Shown here: piece after piece, positions 34,629 to 42,606 of the stretch
How the letters are laid out: every line of letters starts with the position of its first letter
How positions within the stretch are numbered: position 1 is the stretch's first letter
Translations under genes and position numbers: made by a program
Notes under the pieces: generated by a model
Databases searched by the model: none
The model's input: only the letters and a program-made list of their open reading frames with translations
Told to the model about the DNA's origin: nothing
Source: an uncultured Myxococcales bacterium
GTDB taxonomy: Bacteria > Myxococcota_A > UBA9042
Length of the DNA: 55,821 bases
Assembly (NCBI GenBank): GCA_903919145.1
Contig: CAIXGW010000399.1
Location: 1 to 55,821, forward strand
Direction of reading: 5' to 3'

Positions 34629-36317
34629 CTATAGATAAAGGGCTTCGAACTCGCTGCCAAACCGCTCGGCAATCTTCTTGCGGCGGATCTTCAGCGTTGG
34701 GGTCAGCAGGCCATTCTCTACGGTCAGGGGATCGGAAAAAATCTTGAATTTCTTGATGGTTTCGTGGTGGGCGACCGAAGCATTGACAGCTTCTACCTTG
34801 GCCGCCAGCCGCCTATCGATTTCCGCCTGGCGATCCGCGGCAGGCAGGTGGCCCAGAAGGTGATCCGCCATCAGAAAGTTTGGCCACAAGCCTGCGACCA
34901 GATAGCGTTTCCCGTCGCCATAGACCACCACTTGGCCGACCAGCGGCTCGTCGGCAAACTGCAGCTCGATGTTGGTCGGGGCCACGTTCTTGCCGCCCGC
35001 AGTCACCAGGATGTCTTTCTTGCGGTCGATAATCTGCAGGAAGCCGTCTTCGGTCCAGCGGCCGACGTCGCCGGTCAGCAGCCAGCCGTCGGCGGTAAGC
35101 ACGCTGGCGGTGCCCTCTGGGTCCTTGTGATAGCCCTTGAAAATATTGGGTCCGCGCGCCAGGATCTCGCCGTCTTCGGCCAGCTTGAGCTCGACCGACG
35201 GCAGCGGCTTGCCCACCGAGTCAAAGCGGAAGGCGTCGGGCCGGTTCAGGGTCAGCGTCGGCGAGGACTCGGTCAGCCCATAGCCTTCGATAATCAGCAT
35301 GCCCGCCCGCAAGAAGGTCTCTTTGACTTCGCGTTTGAGCCCAGCCCCGCCAGACAGGCAGAAGCGCATTCGGCCACCGGTCACATCGCGAAGATTTTGA
35401 TCGCGATCGTCGGCCTTTGATGCCATGTTTGCTAGCTTTTCCCACACTGATGGCACGCTCATGAACACGTGCGGGCGGATCTGCGGCAGTAGGCCCAAGA
35501 CAGACAGGGGGTCGGTCAGCCACGTCTCAAAACCCAAGGTATTGCCAAGACATGCTTCGCCGTAGCCAAAAATGTGGCTCATGGGCAGCCACAGGAGGTC
35601 CACGTCGCCCTCTTCGACCAGCGGGCCGTTGCACAGCAGCCAGTCGCGGCCATTGACGCCGACGTTGTGGTGGGTCAGCGGCACGCCCTTGGGATTACCT
35701 GAAGTTCCACTGGTATACAGCATGATGCCGTGGGCATGGAGGTCCAGGGCCTCGATTGTCGCCGTCACGCGCTGGGGATCGGCGGAGTCCAGCTGGCGAC
35801 CCAGCGCCGAGGCCTCTGCCCAGCTGATGCACATCTTGGCGAAATCGCTATCGTCAGCAGGCACTTGGGCGCCATCAAGGACCACTACCTGGCGCAGCAG
35901 CGACAATTCGGCAGCGTGCAGTTCCATGGCTTTGCGAGTGCGCTCCAGCAGCGCCGGCGTATCGACGAACAGCACCCGCGCGTCGCTGTGCCCAACCACA
36001 TAGGCCAGCTGGTCCAAGGTGTTGCTGGCATAGACCGGCACCATTACCCCGCCCGCCGCCTGAATGCCGAGCGCGGCCTCCATCCACTCGACGCGGTTGG
36101 GGGCAAAGATCGCGCAACGCTCGCCCGCCTGCAGCCCCGTGGCCAGCAGCCAGGCGGCCACCGCACGGGTCCGGGCCAGGTGCTCGCCCCAGGTCAGGTC
36201 CTGCCAGCCGCCTTCGGGCTGTGGGACGTGGTAGCGGACGCGATCGGCGCGCGCCGCTGTGGCGTGCATCAGCACGGCGGGGGCCGGGCGGATTTCTAGA
36301 AAAGCGTTGACGTCCAT
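34629..36317 (-). CDS. fadD: Long-chain acyl-CoA synthetase (AMP-forming)
   Basis: This 562-residue adenylate-forming enzyme activates a carboxylic acid to its CoA thioester. AMP-binding motifs are YTSGTSGNPKGVPLTH, EGYGLTESSP and GWLLTGDVGRWTEDGFLQI, with the catalytic-loop segment DRKKDILVTAGGKNVAP and the C-terminal Lys region TPTLKIRRKKI. Overall layout is that of FadD15/FAA-type long-chain ligases. It sits between the PhaE-like gene (42 bp) and phaC (19 bp), suggesting it supplies acyl-CoA for storage. Exact chain length cannot be read from sequence. Confidence 0.9.
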   Translation of the reverse strand: MDVNAFLEIRPAPAVLMHATAARADRVRYHVPQPEGGWQDLTWGEHLARTRAVAAWLLATGLQAGERCAIFAPNRVEWMEAALGIQAAGGVMVPVYASNTLDQLAYVVGHSDARVLFVDTPALLERTRKAMELHAAELSLLRQVVVLDGAQVPADDSDFAKMCISWAEASALGRQLDSADPQRVTATIEALDLHAHGIMLYTSGTSGNPKGVPLTHHNVGVNGRDWLLCNGPLVEEGDVDLLWLPMSHIFGYGEACLGNTLGFETWLTDPLSVLGLLPQIRPHVFMSVPSVWEKLANMASKADDRDQNLRDVTGGRMRFCLSGGAGLKREVKETFLRAGMLIIEGYGLTESSPTLTLNRPDAFRFDSVGKPLPSVELKLAEDGEILARGPNIFKGYHKDPEGTASVLTADGWLLTGDVGRWTEDGFLQIIDRKKDILVTAGGKNVAPTNIELQFADEPLVGQVVVYGDGKRYLVAGLWPNFLMADHLLGHLPAADRQAEIDRRLAAKVEAVNASVAHHETIKKFKIFSDPLTVENGLLTPTLKIRRKKIAERFGSEFEALYL

Positions 36318-36359
36318 GACGATTTCCTTGCGCTGGGGCCGGGCGAGCCTGCAGACAGG

Positions 36360-36788
36360 TCAGTTGGCGGCATCCTCTTTCTTAGCCGTGTTGCGCGGCT
36401 TGGCCGGGGCCGGCTCGGCAGCAGCGGGGGTGGGCGCCCCTGCGGCGACAGTCTGACCAGAAGCACTCTGCGCAGCAGCTGCGTCGGCGCGAAGGGCCTG
36501 CAATTCGGCTCGGGTTTCTTGCAGTTGCTCTTCGAGATCCGACAGCCGGCTTTGGATCTGGTTCAGCGCGTGCAGGCTGCGCTCTTGGTCTTTGCGGGTC
36601 GGCAAGCCCATGTTGGCCCAGGCGTCGGCCACGGCTTGCTGCTGCTGGGCTTTGAGCTTCATGGCCGCGCCCATGGCCTGGCCAGCGGGCCCCAGCACTT
36701 GCGGGCTGCGCATGAACTGCTCGACCAGCTGTGCGGTGGCGTTTTCCCAGGCATCAAATCCCTGCTTCCACTGATCCCAACCCATCAT
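36360..36788 (-). CDS. phaE: PhaE/phasin-like PHA synthase accessory subunit
   Basis: This 142-residue protein has an N-terminal helical part (WDQWKQGFDAWENATAQLVE), then NMGLPTRKDQERSLHALNQI and a coiled coil SRLSDLEEQLQETRAELQAL, followed by an Ala/Pro-rich tail ending in Lys/Asp. The 'lPtr.d...l...i..LE' segment resembles the C-terminus of PhaE and PhaR(Bacillus) synthase subunits. It is much shorter than classical PhaE (about 360). It could also be a phasin. ATG ATG at 36788 follows GAGGGA. It lies upstream of the CoA ligase and phaC in the same direction. Confidence 0.7.
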   Translation of the reverse strand: MMGWDQWKQGFDAWENATAQLVEQFMRSPQVLGPAGQAMGAAMKLKAQQQQAVADAWANMGLPTRKDQERSLHALNQIQSRLSDLEEQLQETRAELQALRADAAAAQSASGQTVAAGAPTPAAAEPAPAKPRNTAKKEDAAN

Positions 36789-36846
36789 CGGATCCCTCAC
36801 TGTGGCCCTTGGGCCATGAAAAACAGCTGGCAATGCTGCCCAGCCT

Positions 36847-37743
36847 CTATAGGCCGAGTCTACGCAGCTGTGCGGCTTTGGTGAACAGTTCCGCCGGTTC
36901 ATCGGTGACGGCGCTGGCCCGGGCGACCTCGCCCAGACACTCACTAAAGTAAGAAATCTGCCGTGAGGTGATGGGCTTACCCACCACAGGTGCCAGCGTG
37001 ACCTGGACGGTCAGCTGCAGCGCCTGGTCAATAGCCAGGTCGGGAAGCACCAGAGCGCCCGCGGCGGCGACCCGGTAGCTGTAGGTATCCGTGCCTGCAT
37101 AGGGCAGACCGTTGAACGAGCCGCCCTTGATCGTGCCGACCGACGTCCAGGCGTCACCGGCCTGCAGCGGCAACTGTACCGCCAGGACCGGCGGATCGTA
37201 GGCCATCAGGGTCAAGCCGCCAGCTGGCTTGGCCTGGCGCGACACCAAGCCCAGCAGCCACAAGCCCTTGTCATCCTTGCGGTAGACGGCATCGAGCTTG
37301 CCCTCGAGGTCAAACACCGTGGTGAATTGCGCGCCGGGAAACTTGGAGGCGTACCACTTGTCGCTGGCGTTTTCTGCTGCGATGGTAAGGACTTGTTCGC
37401 CAGCGCTAGACCAGCCCCAGTCCCAGCTGCGCTTGCCCGCGGCGCTGACCTGACCCTGCGGATCCACAGACTGATCAAAGGCCAGGCGGTAGCGCGCCGG
37501 CACTCCAATGGCTGCCTGGAGCTCGGCGGAGGTGAGGATCCCATCCAGGTTGGGCGTGCAGCCAATAAGGCCGGCGCCATTGCCAGGCGGCAGCCACGGC
37601 TGCAAGTCTGGGTGGGTCGCGTTGTCGATGCAGCCTGGCAGGGCCGCTGCGGCGGCTACGAAGACGGAGAGTTGCATCACACGAATTGCCAAAAACCTCA
37701 GCCTGCGGAGTGACTTGACAGAGGGTGGGGGTACGTGGGGCAT
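36847..37743 (-). CDS. Lipoprotein, paralogue of the protein at 40339-41508
   Basis: The product is 298 residues with a long basic leader and the lipobox AALPGC (Cys38). It aligns along its length with the lipoprotein encoded first in the same run: shared C-x-P-N-x-D-G near the start of the domain, W-D, W-Y-x-x-x-F-P-G-A, L-L-G, A-Y-x-P-P-V, and the ending LFTKAAQLRRLGL (LFTKAAEVRRIAP in the partner). Function is unknown; the fold looks beta-rich. The ATG at 37743 overlaps the barrel gene's stop (TGATG). Its first codons include a 23-bp motif shared with the RayT element end, so the true start could be the Met just before the hydrophobic core. Confidence 0.75.
   Translation of the reverse strand: MPHVPPPSVKSLRRLRFLAIRVMQLSVFVAAAAALPGCIDNATHPDLQPWLPPGNGAGLIGCTPNLDGILTSAELQAAIGVPARYRLAFDQSVDPQGQVSAAGKRSWDWGWSSAGEQVLTIAAENASDKWYASKFPGAQFTTVFDLEGKLDAVYRKDDKGLWLLGLVSRQAKPAGGLTLMAYDPPVLAVQLPLQAGDAWTSVGTIKGGSFNGLPYAGTDTYSYRVAAAGALVLPDLAIDQALQLTVQVTLAPVVGKPITSRQISYFSECLGEVARASAVTDEPAELFTKAAQLRRLGL
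37715..37737 (+). repeat. 23-bp motif, copy 2, inside lipoprotein 5' end
   Basis: This copy of the RayT-end motif (ttgacagagggtgggggtac and three more bases) differs from the one at 33195-33217 at two positions. It lies within the first codons of the lipoprotein gene on the opposite strand. Confidence 0.7.
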
Positions 37744-39404
37744 CAGAACCTCCAGCGCAGGGTCAGGCGCGCCAGGTGGGCGGCGCGGGCAGTCATGGCG
37801 GAGCCGGGGGCACCGCTGCCGGGGTTGTCAAAGGCGCTGCCGGGGACGAACGATGCCCAGGCCAGCGCGGCGTCGATGCCGTCGCGGCTGCGGTAGGTCA
37901 GCGTTGGGTCGACTTCAAAGCCCAAGTTGGTCTGGCCGCCCGGGGTGGTCGAGGCTTGGATGGCCCACGACTGGATGAGCGCGAGGTCGGCGACCAGCTG
38001 GCCGGCGCCGAGTTCGGCCACGGTGTAGCGGATGTGCGGGCGCACATAGGCGGCGTCGGCCACCGCGCCCAGGATCTCGCGGAACAGGATGCGGTCGACC
38101 CGATAGTCGGCGGCAAAATGCAGCTCGCTGAGCATGTTGTCGCGCGGGGCATCGATTTGTGCAGCGCGAAATACGCCGGGCTGGCCAGCGCGGGCAGTCG
38201 CCGCGGCAAAGCTGCCCCAGCCGGGGCCGGGGTCGCCACTGGCGGCGCCGGCGTCCAGGCCAAAGGACAGGCCCTCTTGCTCGCTGCCAAGCCGCGACTG
38301 CAGGGCGGCGCCGAGCTGGCGAAGCTCAATGGGGTCGCGCAGTTGCACGCCCGGGATGAGCGACGCCTGCTGATAGGCGCCGGTCAGGCCAAAGGCTTCG
38401 GCTTCGACGCGGCCCCAGGGGCCGGAGACGCGCAGCCAGCAGTCGCCCGCCAACACGTCGAGATCGCGGCGCATCCATGCGGCGCTGCCGAGCTCGGCAG
38501 GCGGCACCGAGCTGGCCCAGGTGGCCGGGGCATCGCGATCTTGCCAGCGGCGGCTGCCAAAAACACCATACTCCAGCGTGGTCTTTCCGGCCTGGCGCCG
38601 CCGCTGGTGGGTCAGGGCATCGCGCCACTTCAGCACGGCAAAGGTCACTGAGCGGACGTCATCGCTGGGGTCCAGGTCGATGCTGCGCGCCGCGGCGGTG
38701 CCGCCGATGCCGGGCCGGGCCGCTGCCGGGCCAGTAGAGGACCAGTCGTAGCTGATTGCCCACAGGTGCCCGACGAGCGGTGTGACAAAAGCCAGGCGAT
38801 CGGCCGCGTCGCCGTAGTCGCTGTCTAGCCCGTCACCGCCGTGGCTGACCATCCCCAGGCCCCAGTGGCCGTTCATGCGCCCCAGGGCCAGGGCGCCAAA
38901 GGGCAGGGCGATCATGCCGTAGGCGCGGCGCACCGTTGCCAGGCTGGCGGGAGGCAGCTGCCCAGTCGCGGCCGTCGGCGCGGCGTTGGGGGCACTGCCC
39001 AAGGCCAGGCCGTCGAGCCAGTCGAGCCGCACCACCACAGCTCCTCCGCCGCGCGGGGTTCGCACGGTGGCGTCGGTGCGCAGCCTGAGGTCGGCGTGGC
39101 GCAGCGACTGTGCGCCTGGCGCGCTTGGCGGCACCACATACAGAGGCTTGCCAGCGGGATCCAGGCCGCGGTCGAGGTCCAGATTGTTTAGCCATTCTCC
39201 GCGGGTGCGCAGGTAGCCATCGATGGACCACCAGCTCTGCGGCCGGCCATCGATCTGGTTGCCCAGCTCGGCAAAGCCCGGCTCGCCGCTGGCGCTGCCG
39301 GCCAGGTCTTGGTCGCTAGAGGGCCCCTGGGCCAAGGCGCTTGCCGTGGTGCAGGTACACAACCAAGCGGTTGCGGCCGCTAGGGTCAGGCGGCTGGCGT
39401 TCAT
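37743..39404 (-). CDS. Outer-membrane beta-barrel protein
   Basis: This 553-residue protein has a cleavable signal peptide (LAAATAWLCTCTTASALAQG). Long alternating strands are rich in aromatic and small residues and end in the terminal aromatic LTLRWRF typical of outer-membrane barrels. Segments such as WWSIDGYLRTRGEWLNNLDL, ALGRMNGHWGLGMVSHGGD and GFEVDPTLTYRSRDGID recall large deltaproteobacterial barrels. No plug domain is recognised. It overlaps the hydrolase by four bases and the downstream lipoprotein by one. Within this operon it could be a channel for hydrophobic acids or a porin anchoring the lipoproteins; this is inferred. Confidence 0.78.
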   Translation of the reverse strand: MNASRLTLAAATAWLCTCTTASALAQGPSSDQDLAGSASGEPGFAELGNQIDGRPQSWWSIDGYLRTRGEWLNNLDLDRGLDPAGKPLYVVPPSAPGAQSLRHADLRLRTDATVRTPRGGGAVVVRLDWLDGLALGSAPNAAPTAATGQLPPASLATVRRAYGMIALPFGALALGRMNGHWGLGMVSHGGDGLDSDYGDAADRLAFVTPLVGHLWAISYDWSSTGPAAARPGIGGTAAARSIDLDPSDDVRSVTFAVLKWRDALTHQRRRQAGKTTLEYGVFGSRRWQDRDAPATWASSVPPAELGSAAWMRRDLDVLAGDCWLRVSGPWGRVEAEAFGLTGAYQQASLIPGVQLRDPIELRQLGAALQSRLGSEQEGLSFGLDAGAASGDPGPGWGSFAAATARAGQPGVFRAAQIDAPRDNMLSELHFAADYRVDRILFREILGAVADAAYVRPHIRYTVAELGAGQLVADLALIQSWAIQASTTPGGQTNLGFEVDPTLTYRSRDGIDAALAWASFVPGSAFDNPGSGAPGSAMTARAAHLARLTLRWRF

Positions 39405-40342
39405 GGCGTCACCCCCAAAAAGCCCGCAAGGGCCCGGTAGGAGGGCAGCGCTGCCTCCAGCATGGGGAAGTGCCCGCAGCGGTCAAACACCACCAGCTGC
39501 GCTGAGGGCAGCGTCCGGGCCAGCCGCTCGCCGAACTCTGGCCAGGTCACGATGTCTTGGCGGCCCCACAGCAACAGCACCGGGTGGCGAATCGTCGCAA
39601 ACCCTTTCTCCATCTGGTCAAAGTTCTGGCCCCTTACCGCCGCCAAAGCCGCTGCCACCGTACCGGGGCGGTCCAGGGCGTGCTCGACCTCTTCGACAAA
39701 ACCCTCTGTCACCACGCTGGGATCGTAGAAGGCCCTGACCAACCGCTCGTCTCCGCGCTCTTTGTAGTAGGCGCTGAACAAGAACTCGCCGATCCCCGGC
39801 ACCTTGGCCCAGCGAAAGAAGGCCGGCAGCTGCTCGTCAAACACCCAGGCATCGTAGAGCGCGATCTTGTTGATCCTTTCTGGAGCCTGCAGTGCCGCGG
39901 CCAGAGCTACCGAAGAGCCCCAAGAGTGGGCCACCAGGTCGACTTTGGCGGCGCCGAGCTGATCGAGCAGCCCCAGCAGCAGCTGAGCCTGGGCTGCGGG
40001 CGAGTAGTCGCCTTCTGGCCGGTCGGTCCAGCCAAATCCCTTGAGATCCAGCGCGATGACCCGGCGGTGCTGGCGCAGCTTGGGGGTCACGGTCGACCAG
40101 GTCTCCAGCGCCGAGGCAAACCCGTGGATCAGCACGACCGGCGGCAGATCCTGAGCGGCGGGAGCCGGCGGCTGGCCCGAGTCTGCATAGCGAATGCGGA
40201 CTTTCTGGACCACGGCATAGCTGGCCTTGGCTGGCTCGCCGGGCATGGGACCCGAGTGCCAAGACAGGCAGCCGCTGGCCATGCAGGTCAGCAGTAGCGC
40301 CGCCACCTTGGGCAGCAGCCAGGGCAAGGTCTGCATCTTCAC
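39401..40342 (-). CDS. Lipoprotein alpha/beta hydrolase
   Basis: This 313-residue protein has a signal sequence and lipobox MASGC (Cys25), so it should be anchored to a membrane leaflet. Hydrolase features: oxyanion region VVLIHGFASALETW, nucleophile elbow VAHSWGSS (Ser140), acid Asp263 (LLWGRQDIV) and His291 (DRCGHFPM). The cap between residues about 165 and 240 is helical. Likely an esterase or lipase; haloalkane-type or peroxidase variants cannot be excluded. The ATG overlaps the upstream lipoprotein stop (ATGA), and its own stop overlaps the barrel gene start. Confidence 0.88.
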   Translation of the reverse strand: MKMQTLPWLLPKVAALLLTCMASGCLSWHSGPMPGEPAKASYAVVQKVRIRYADSGQPPAPAAQDLPPVVLIHGFASALETWSTVTPKLRQHRRVIALDLKGFGWTDRPEGDYSPAAQAQLLLGLLDQLGAAKVDLVAHSWGSSVALAAALQAPERINKIALYDAWVFDEQLPAFFRWAKVPGIGEFLFSAYYKERGDERLVRAFYDPSVVTEGFVEEVEHALDRPGTVAAALAAVRGQNFDQMEKGFATIRHPVLLLWGRQDIVTWPEFGERLARTLPSAQLVVFDRCGHFPMLEAALPSYRALAGFLGVTP

Positions 40343-41508
40343 GGCGCGATCCTGCGCACTTCTGCGGCTTTGGTGAAGAGGGCTTGGCTCTCATTGGCAG
40401 CGGAGTCGGCCTTTCCCACCACGCCAAAGCACTCTGCCAGGAAGGCGACACTGCGGTAGGTGGTGGTGTAAAGGCCAAGGATCTTCTGGGTCTTGGCCTC
40501 GACGCGCAGCACCGGGAAGTTGCCCATGGGGGTCTTGAGGATGCCGTAGGCGCCGACGTTGATGTCGACCTGCTCTGTCCACCCCGACAGCACGCCGTTG
40601 AGCTGACCGGAAGCACTGGACTTCACACTCCATTGGCTGCCGACTTTCATCGGAAACTGCAGCGTGGGCACTGGCGGATTGTAGGCAATGCGGGTGGCCA
40701 GCAAGCCGCTCTTTTCTGACGCGGCGCCCAGCAGCAGCAGCTCGCCGTCGGTCAGTTGAAAGACGCCCATCAGGTCGGTTGACTCGTTAAGGCGGGCCGC
40801 GTAGGTGGCGCCGGGAAAGTAGCTGCCGTACCACTGGCTGGCGACGTCCAAGGTCTTGACCTGCACGGGCTTGTCTCCGGCAAATCCCTTGGAGAAGTCC
40901 CAGACCGGCTTGCCATCCTCGCCCGGGGCGCCGGCCAGATCCACGGTGACGTCCTGGGCGACCAGAAACGGCGCGGCCAGACCCGCCGCCAGCTGAATCT
41001 CAGCGCGGACAACGGTGCCATCGTGGTTGGGCGCACACAGGGCAGGGCCGCCGGTGTCGGGGACTTTGATGTCCTGGTCGTTGATGTCGGTCGGTACATC
41101 GCCGGAGGGTGAGGCAATGTCAACTGAGCCTGCCTCTTGGGGATTGCTGCCATTGTCGGCTTTGGCGTCGGGCGTGGGGAACGAGTTGTCGCCGGCGTCG
41201 GCCAAGCTGCCCTGGCTGTCGGCGTTGCTGGTGTCCGAGGTGCCGGCGTCCGAGGTGGCGCTGGCGTCGGCGCTGGCCGTGGCGGCGCAGGTGCCGTTGC
41301 TGTTGCAGATGCCTGAGGCGCAGTCGGCGCCTACCCGGCAGGCGGCTTCTTCCTCGGCGGCGCAACCGCTGGCCCCCGCCCAGGCGGCCACAACGGTCAG
41401 AGCCGCAGCAAGCCGGCGTGCCCCCAGACGCCGACCGATGGGTGCAGCGTGGGTTGCCAGGGTAGCTGGCCGCAGCGGGTGGTGAACTGGGGTACTGTAG
41501 GGTGCCAT
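40339..41508 (-). CDS. Cys-rich lipoprotein, first gene of the seven-gene run
   Basis: This 389-residue protein has a long twin-arginine-free leader with lipobox GASGC, then a small disulfide-type motif (CRVGADCASGICNSNGTCA), a low-complexity Ser/Asp/Ala linker of about 80 residues, and a C-terminal domain paralogous to the lipoprotein at 36847-37743. Shared landmarks are CAPNHDG, WDF, WYGSYFPGA, AYNPPV, LAECFG and LFTKAAEVRR. The linker would hold the domain away from the membrane. The ATG at 41508 has GGAG upstream. Divergent from phaR across 240 bp. Confidence 0.78.
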   Translation of the reverse strand: MAPYSTPVHHPLRPATLATHAAPIGRRLGARRLAAALTVVAAWAGASGCAAEEEAACRVGADCASGICNSNGTCAATASADASATSDAGTSDTSNADSQGSLADAGDNSFPTPDAKADNGSNPQEAGSVDIASPSGDVPTDINDQDIKVPDTGGPALCAPNHDGTVVRAEIQLAAGLAAPFLVAQDVTVDLAGAPGEDGKPVWDFSKGFAGDKPVQVKTLDVASQWYGSYFPGATYAARLNESTDLMGVFQLTDGELLLLGAASEKSGLLATRIAYNPPVPTLQFPMKVGSQWSVKSSASGQLNGVLSGWTEQVDINVGAYGILKTPMGNFPVLRVEAKTQKILGLYTTTYRSVAFLAECFGVVGKADSAANESQALFTKAAEVRRIAP

Positions 41509-41748
41509 GGGGTGCTCCGGCGCAGCGCGCAGCACAAGATTACGCAGGTGCACAAAAAGGTCAAGGGCAAAGCGGCGGGTGTCGACGGCAGGTGCGAAGT
41601 GCGCTACAACGGCGCGAGGTCGAGTTACTCTGGCGGATCGCAACGGAACCAGCGCGCGCCAAGGATAGCGCCCGCGGGGGGCGGCCACCATCGGCAGCCC
41701 CGGTTTCCGCCGGCTTGCTGTCCAGCGATCACCACAGGAAGGTCACAG
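41509..41748. promoter_or_regulatory. Divergent control region between seven-gene run and phaR
   Basis: These 240 bp between outward-facing genes should hold promoters for the minus-strand run and for phaR-phaC2. PhaR repressors in other bacteria control their own and phasin promoters, so a PhaR site is plausible here; I could not point to one. The phaR ribosome binding site (aggaagg) at 41736-41742 is clear. Confidence 0.45.
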
Positions 41749-42474
41749 ATGCTGCTCAAGAAATACGCCAACCGCCGCCTGTACGACACCGGCGCAAGCA
41801 AGTATGTGACATTGGAAGAAATTGCTGAGCGGATCAGAACCGGCGAAGAAGCGCTGGTGATCGACGCGGCCACCGGCGCCGATCTGACCCAGGCCACGCT
41901 GACGCAGATCATTCTGGAGAGCCGCGGCGCCTCCAAGCTGCTGCCGGTGCCGCTGCTGCATCACCTGATCCGCCTGGGAGACGACGCTTTGGGCGAGTTC
42001 TTCAGCCGCTGGATCGCCTGGGCGCTGGAGGTCTACGTCGGCGGCAAGCAGGCCAACCAATGGGTAAGTCAGTGGAATCCGCTGATGGGGCTCTTTCAGA
42101 ACGCCCAGCCGTCGTGGCCATGGAGTGCAGCGCAGCAGCCCAGCCCCTACGCCCAGCCCAATCCGTATCCGCAGGCGCCCGGCTATGGGGGCAACAGCCC
42201 GTATGGCATGGGGTTTCCTAGCCCTTGGGGCCACCCGGGTGGGGCAGGACCGCAGCCACCCATGCCGCCGGCGCCCCCCTCTGCTGCACCTGCGAACACG
42301 CAGCCAGCCGGGCCGCCGCCGCCGCCGTCCAGTTCCCACAGGCCGGTGGCCGCGGAACAGGGGGCTGGTGCCGAGGAAATTGCTAGACTACAGAAAGAGT
42401 TGGAGGTCATCCGAGCCGGCCTGGCCGGGCGCAAACGCGGACCACGCAAGAAGGAAGGGGGGGTCAAGGAGTAG
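41749..42474 (+). CDS. phaR: PHB/PHA accumulation regulator (PhaR-type)
   Basis: The product has 241 residues. The N-terminal 60 residues are the conserved DNA-binding domain of PHA accumulation regulators (LLKKYANRRLYDTGASKYVT, then LEEIAERIRTGEEALVIDA), followed by the associated repeat region (TLTQIILESRGASKLLPVPL). The C-terminal half is a Pro/Gly/Tyr-rich linker and a terminal helix EEIARLQKELEVIRAGLAG, probably a coiled coil, ending in basic residues. PhaR binds PHA granules and DNA and represses phasin and storage genes when polymer is absent. It is followed by a phaC paralogue after 132 bp. Confidence 0.9.
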   Translation: MLLKKYANRRLYDTGASKYVTLEEIAERIRTGEEALVIDAATGADLTQATLTQIILESRGASKLLPVPLLHHLIRLGDDALGEFFSRWIAWALEVYVGGKQANQWVSQWNPLMGLFQNAQPSWPWSAAQQPSPYAQPNPYPQAPGYGGNSPYGMGFPSPWGHPGGAGPQPPMPPAPPSAAPANTQPAGPPPPPSSSHRPVAAEQGAGAEEIARLQKELEVIRAGLAGRKRGPRKKEGGVKE

Positions 42475-42606
42475 CCCAGCTCTGCGCAGATGCGGCGCTC
42501 CGCTCTTGCTTCACGGCCACAATCGGCTAGGATGTTTGTGCGGGTGCGAAGTACGTCGCTCGCGCTACCTGGACGATCCTTGCCGAAGATCCTTGCCGGA
42601 GTCCCC

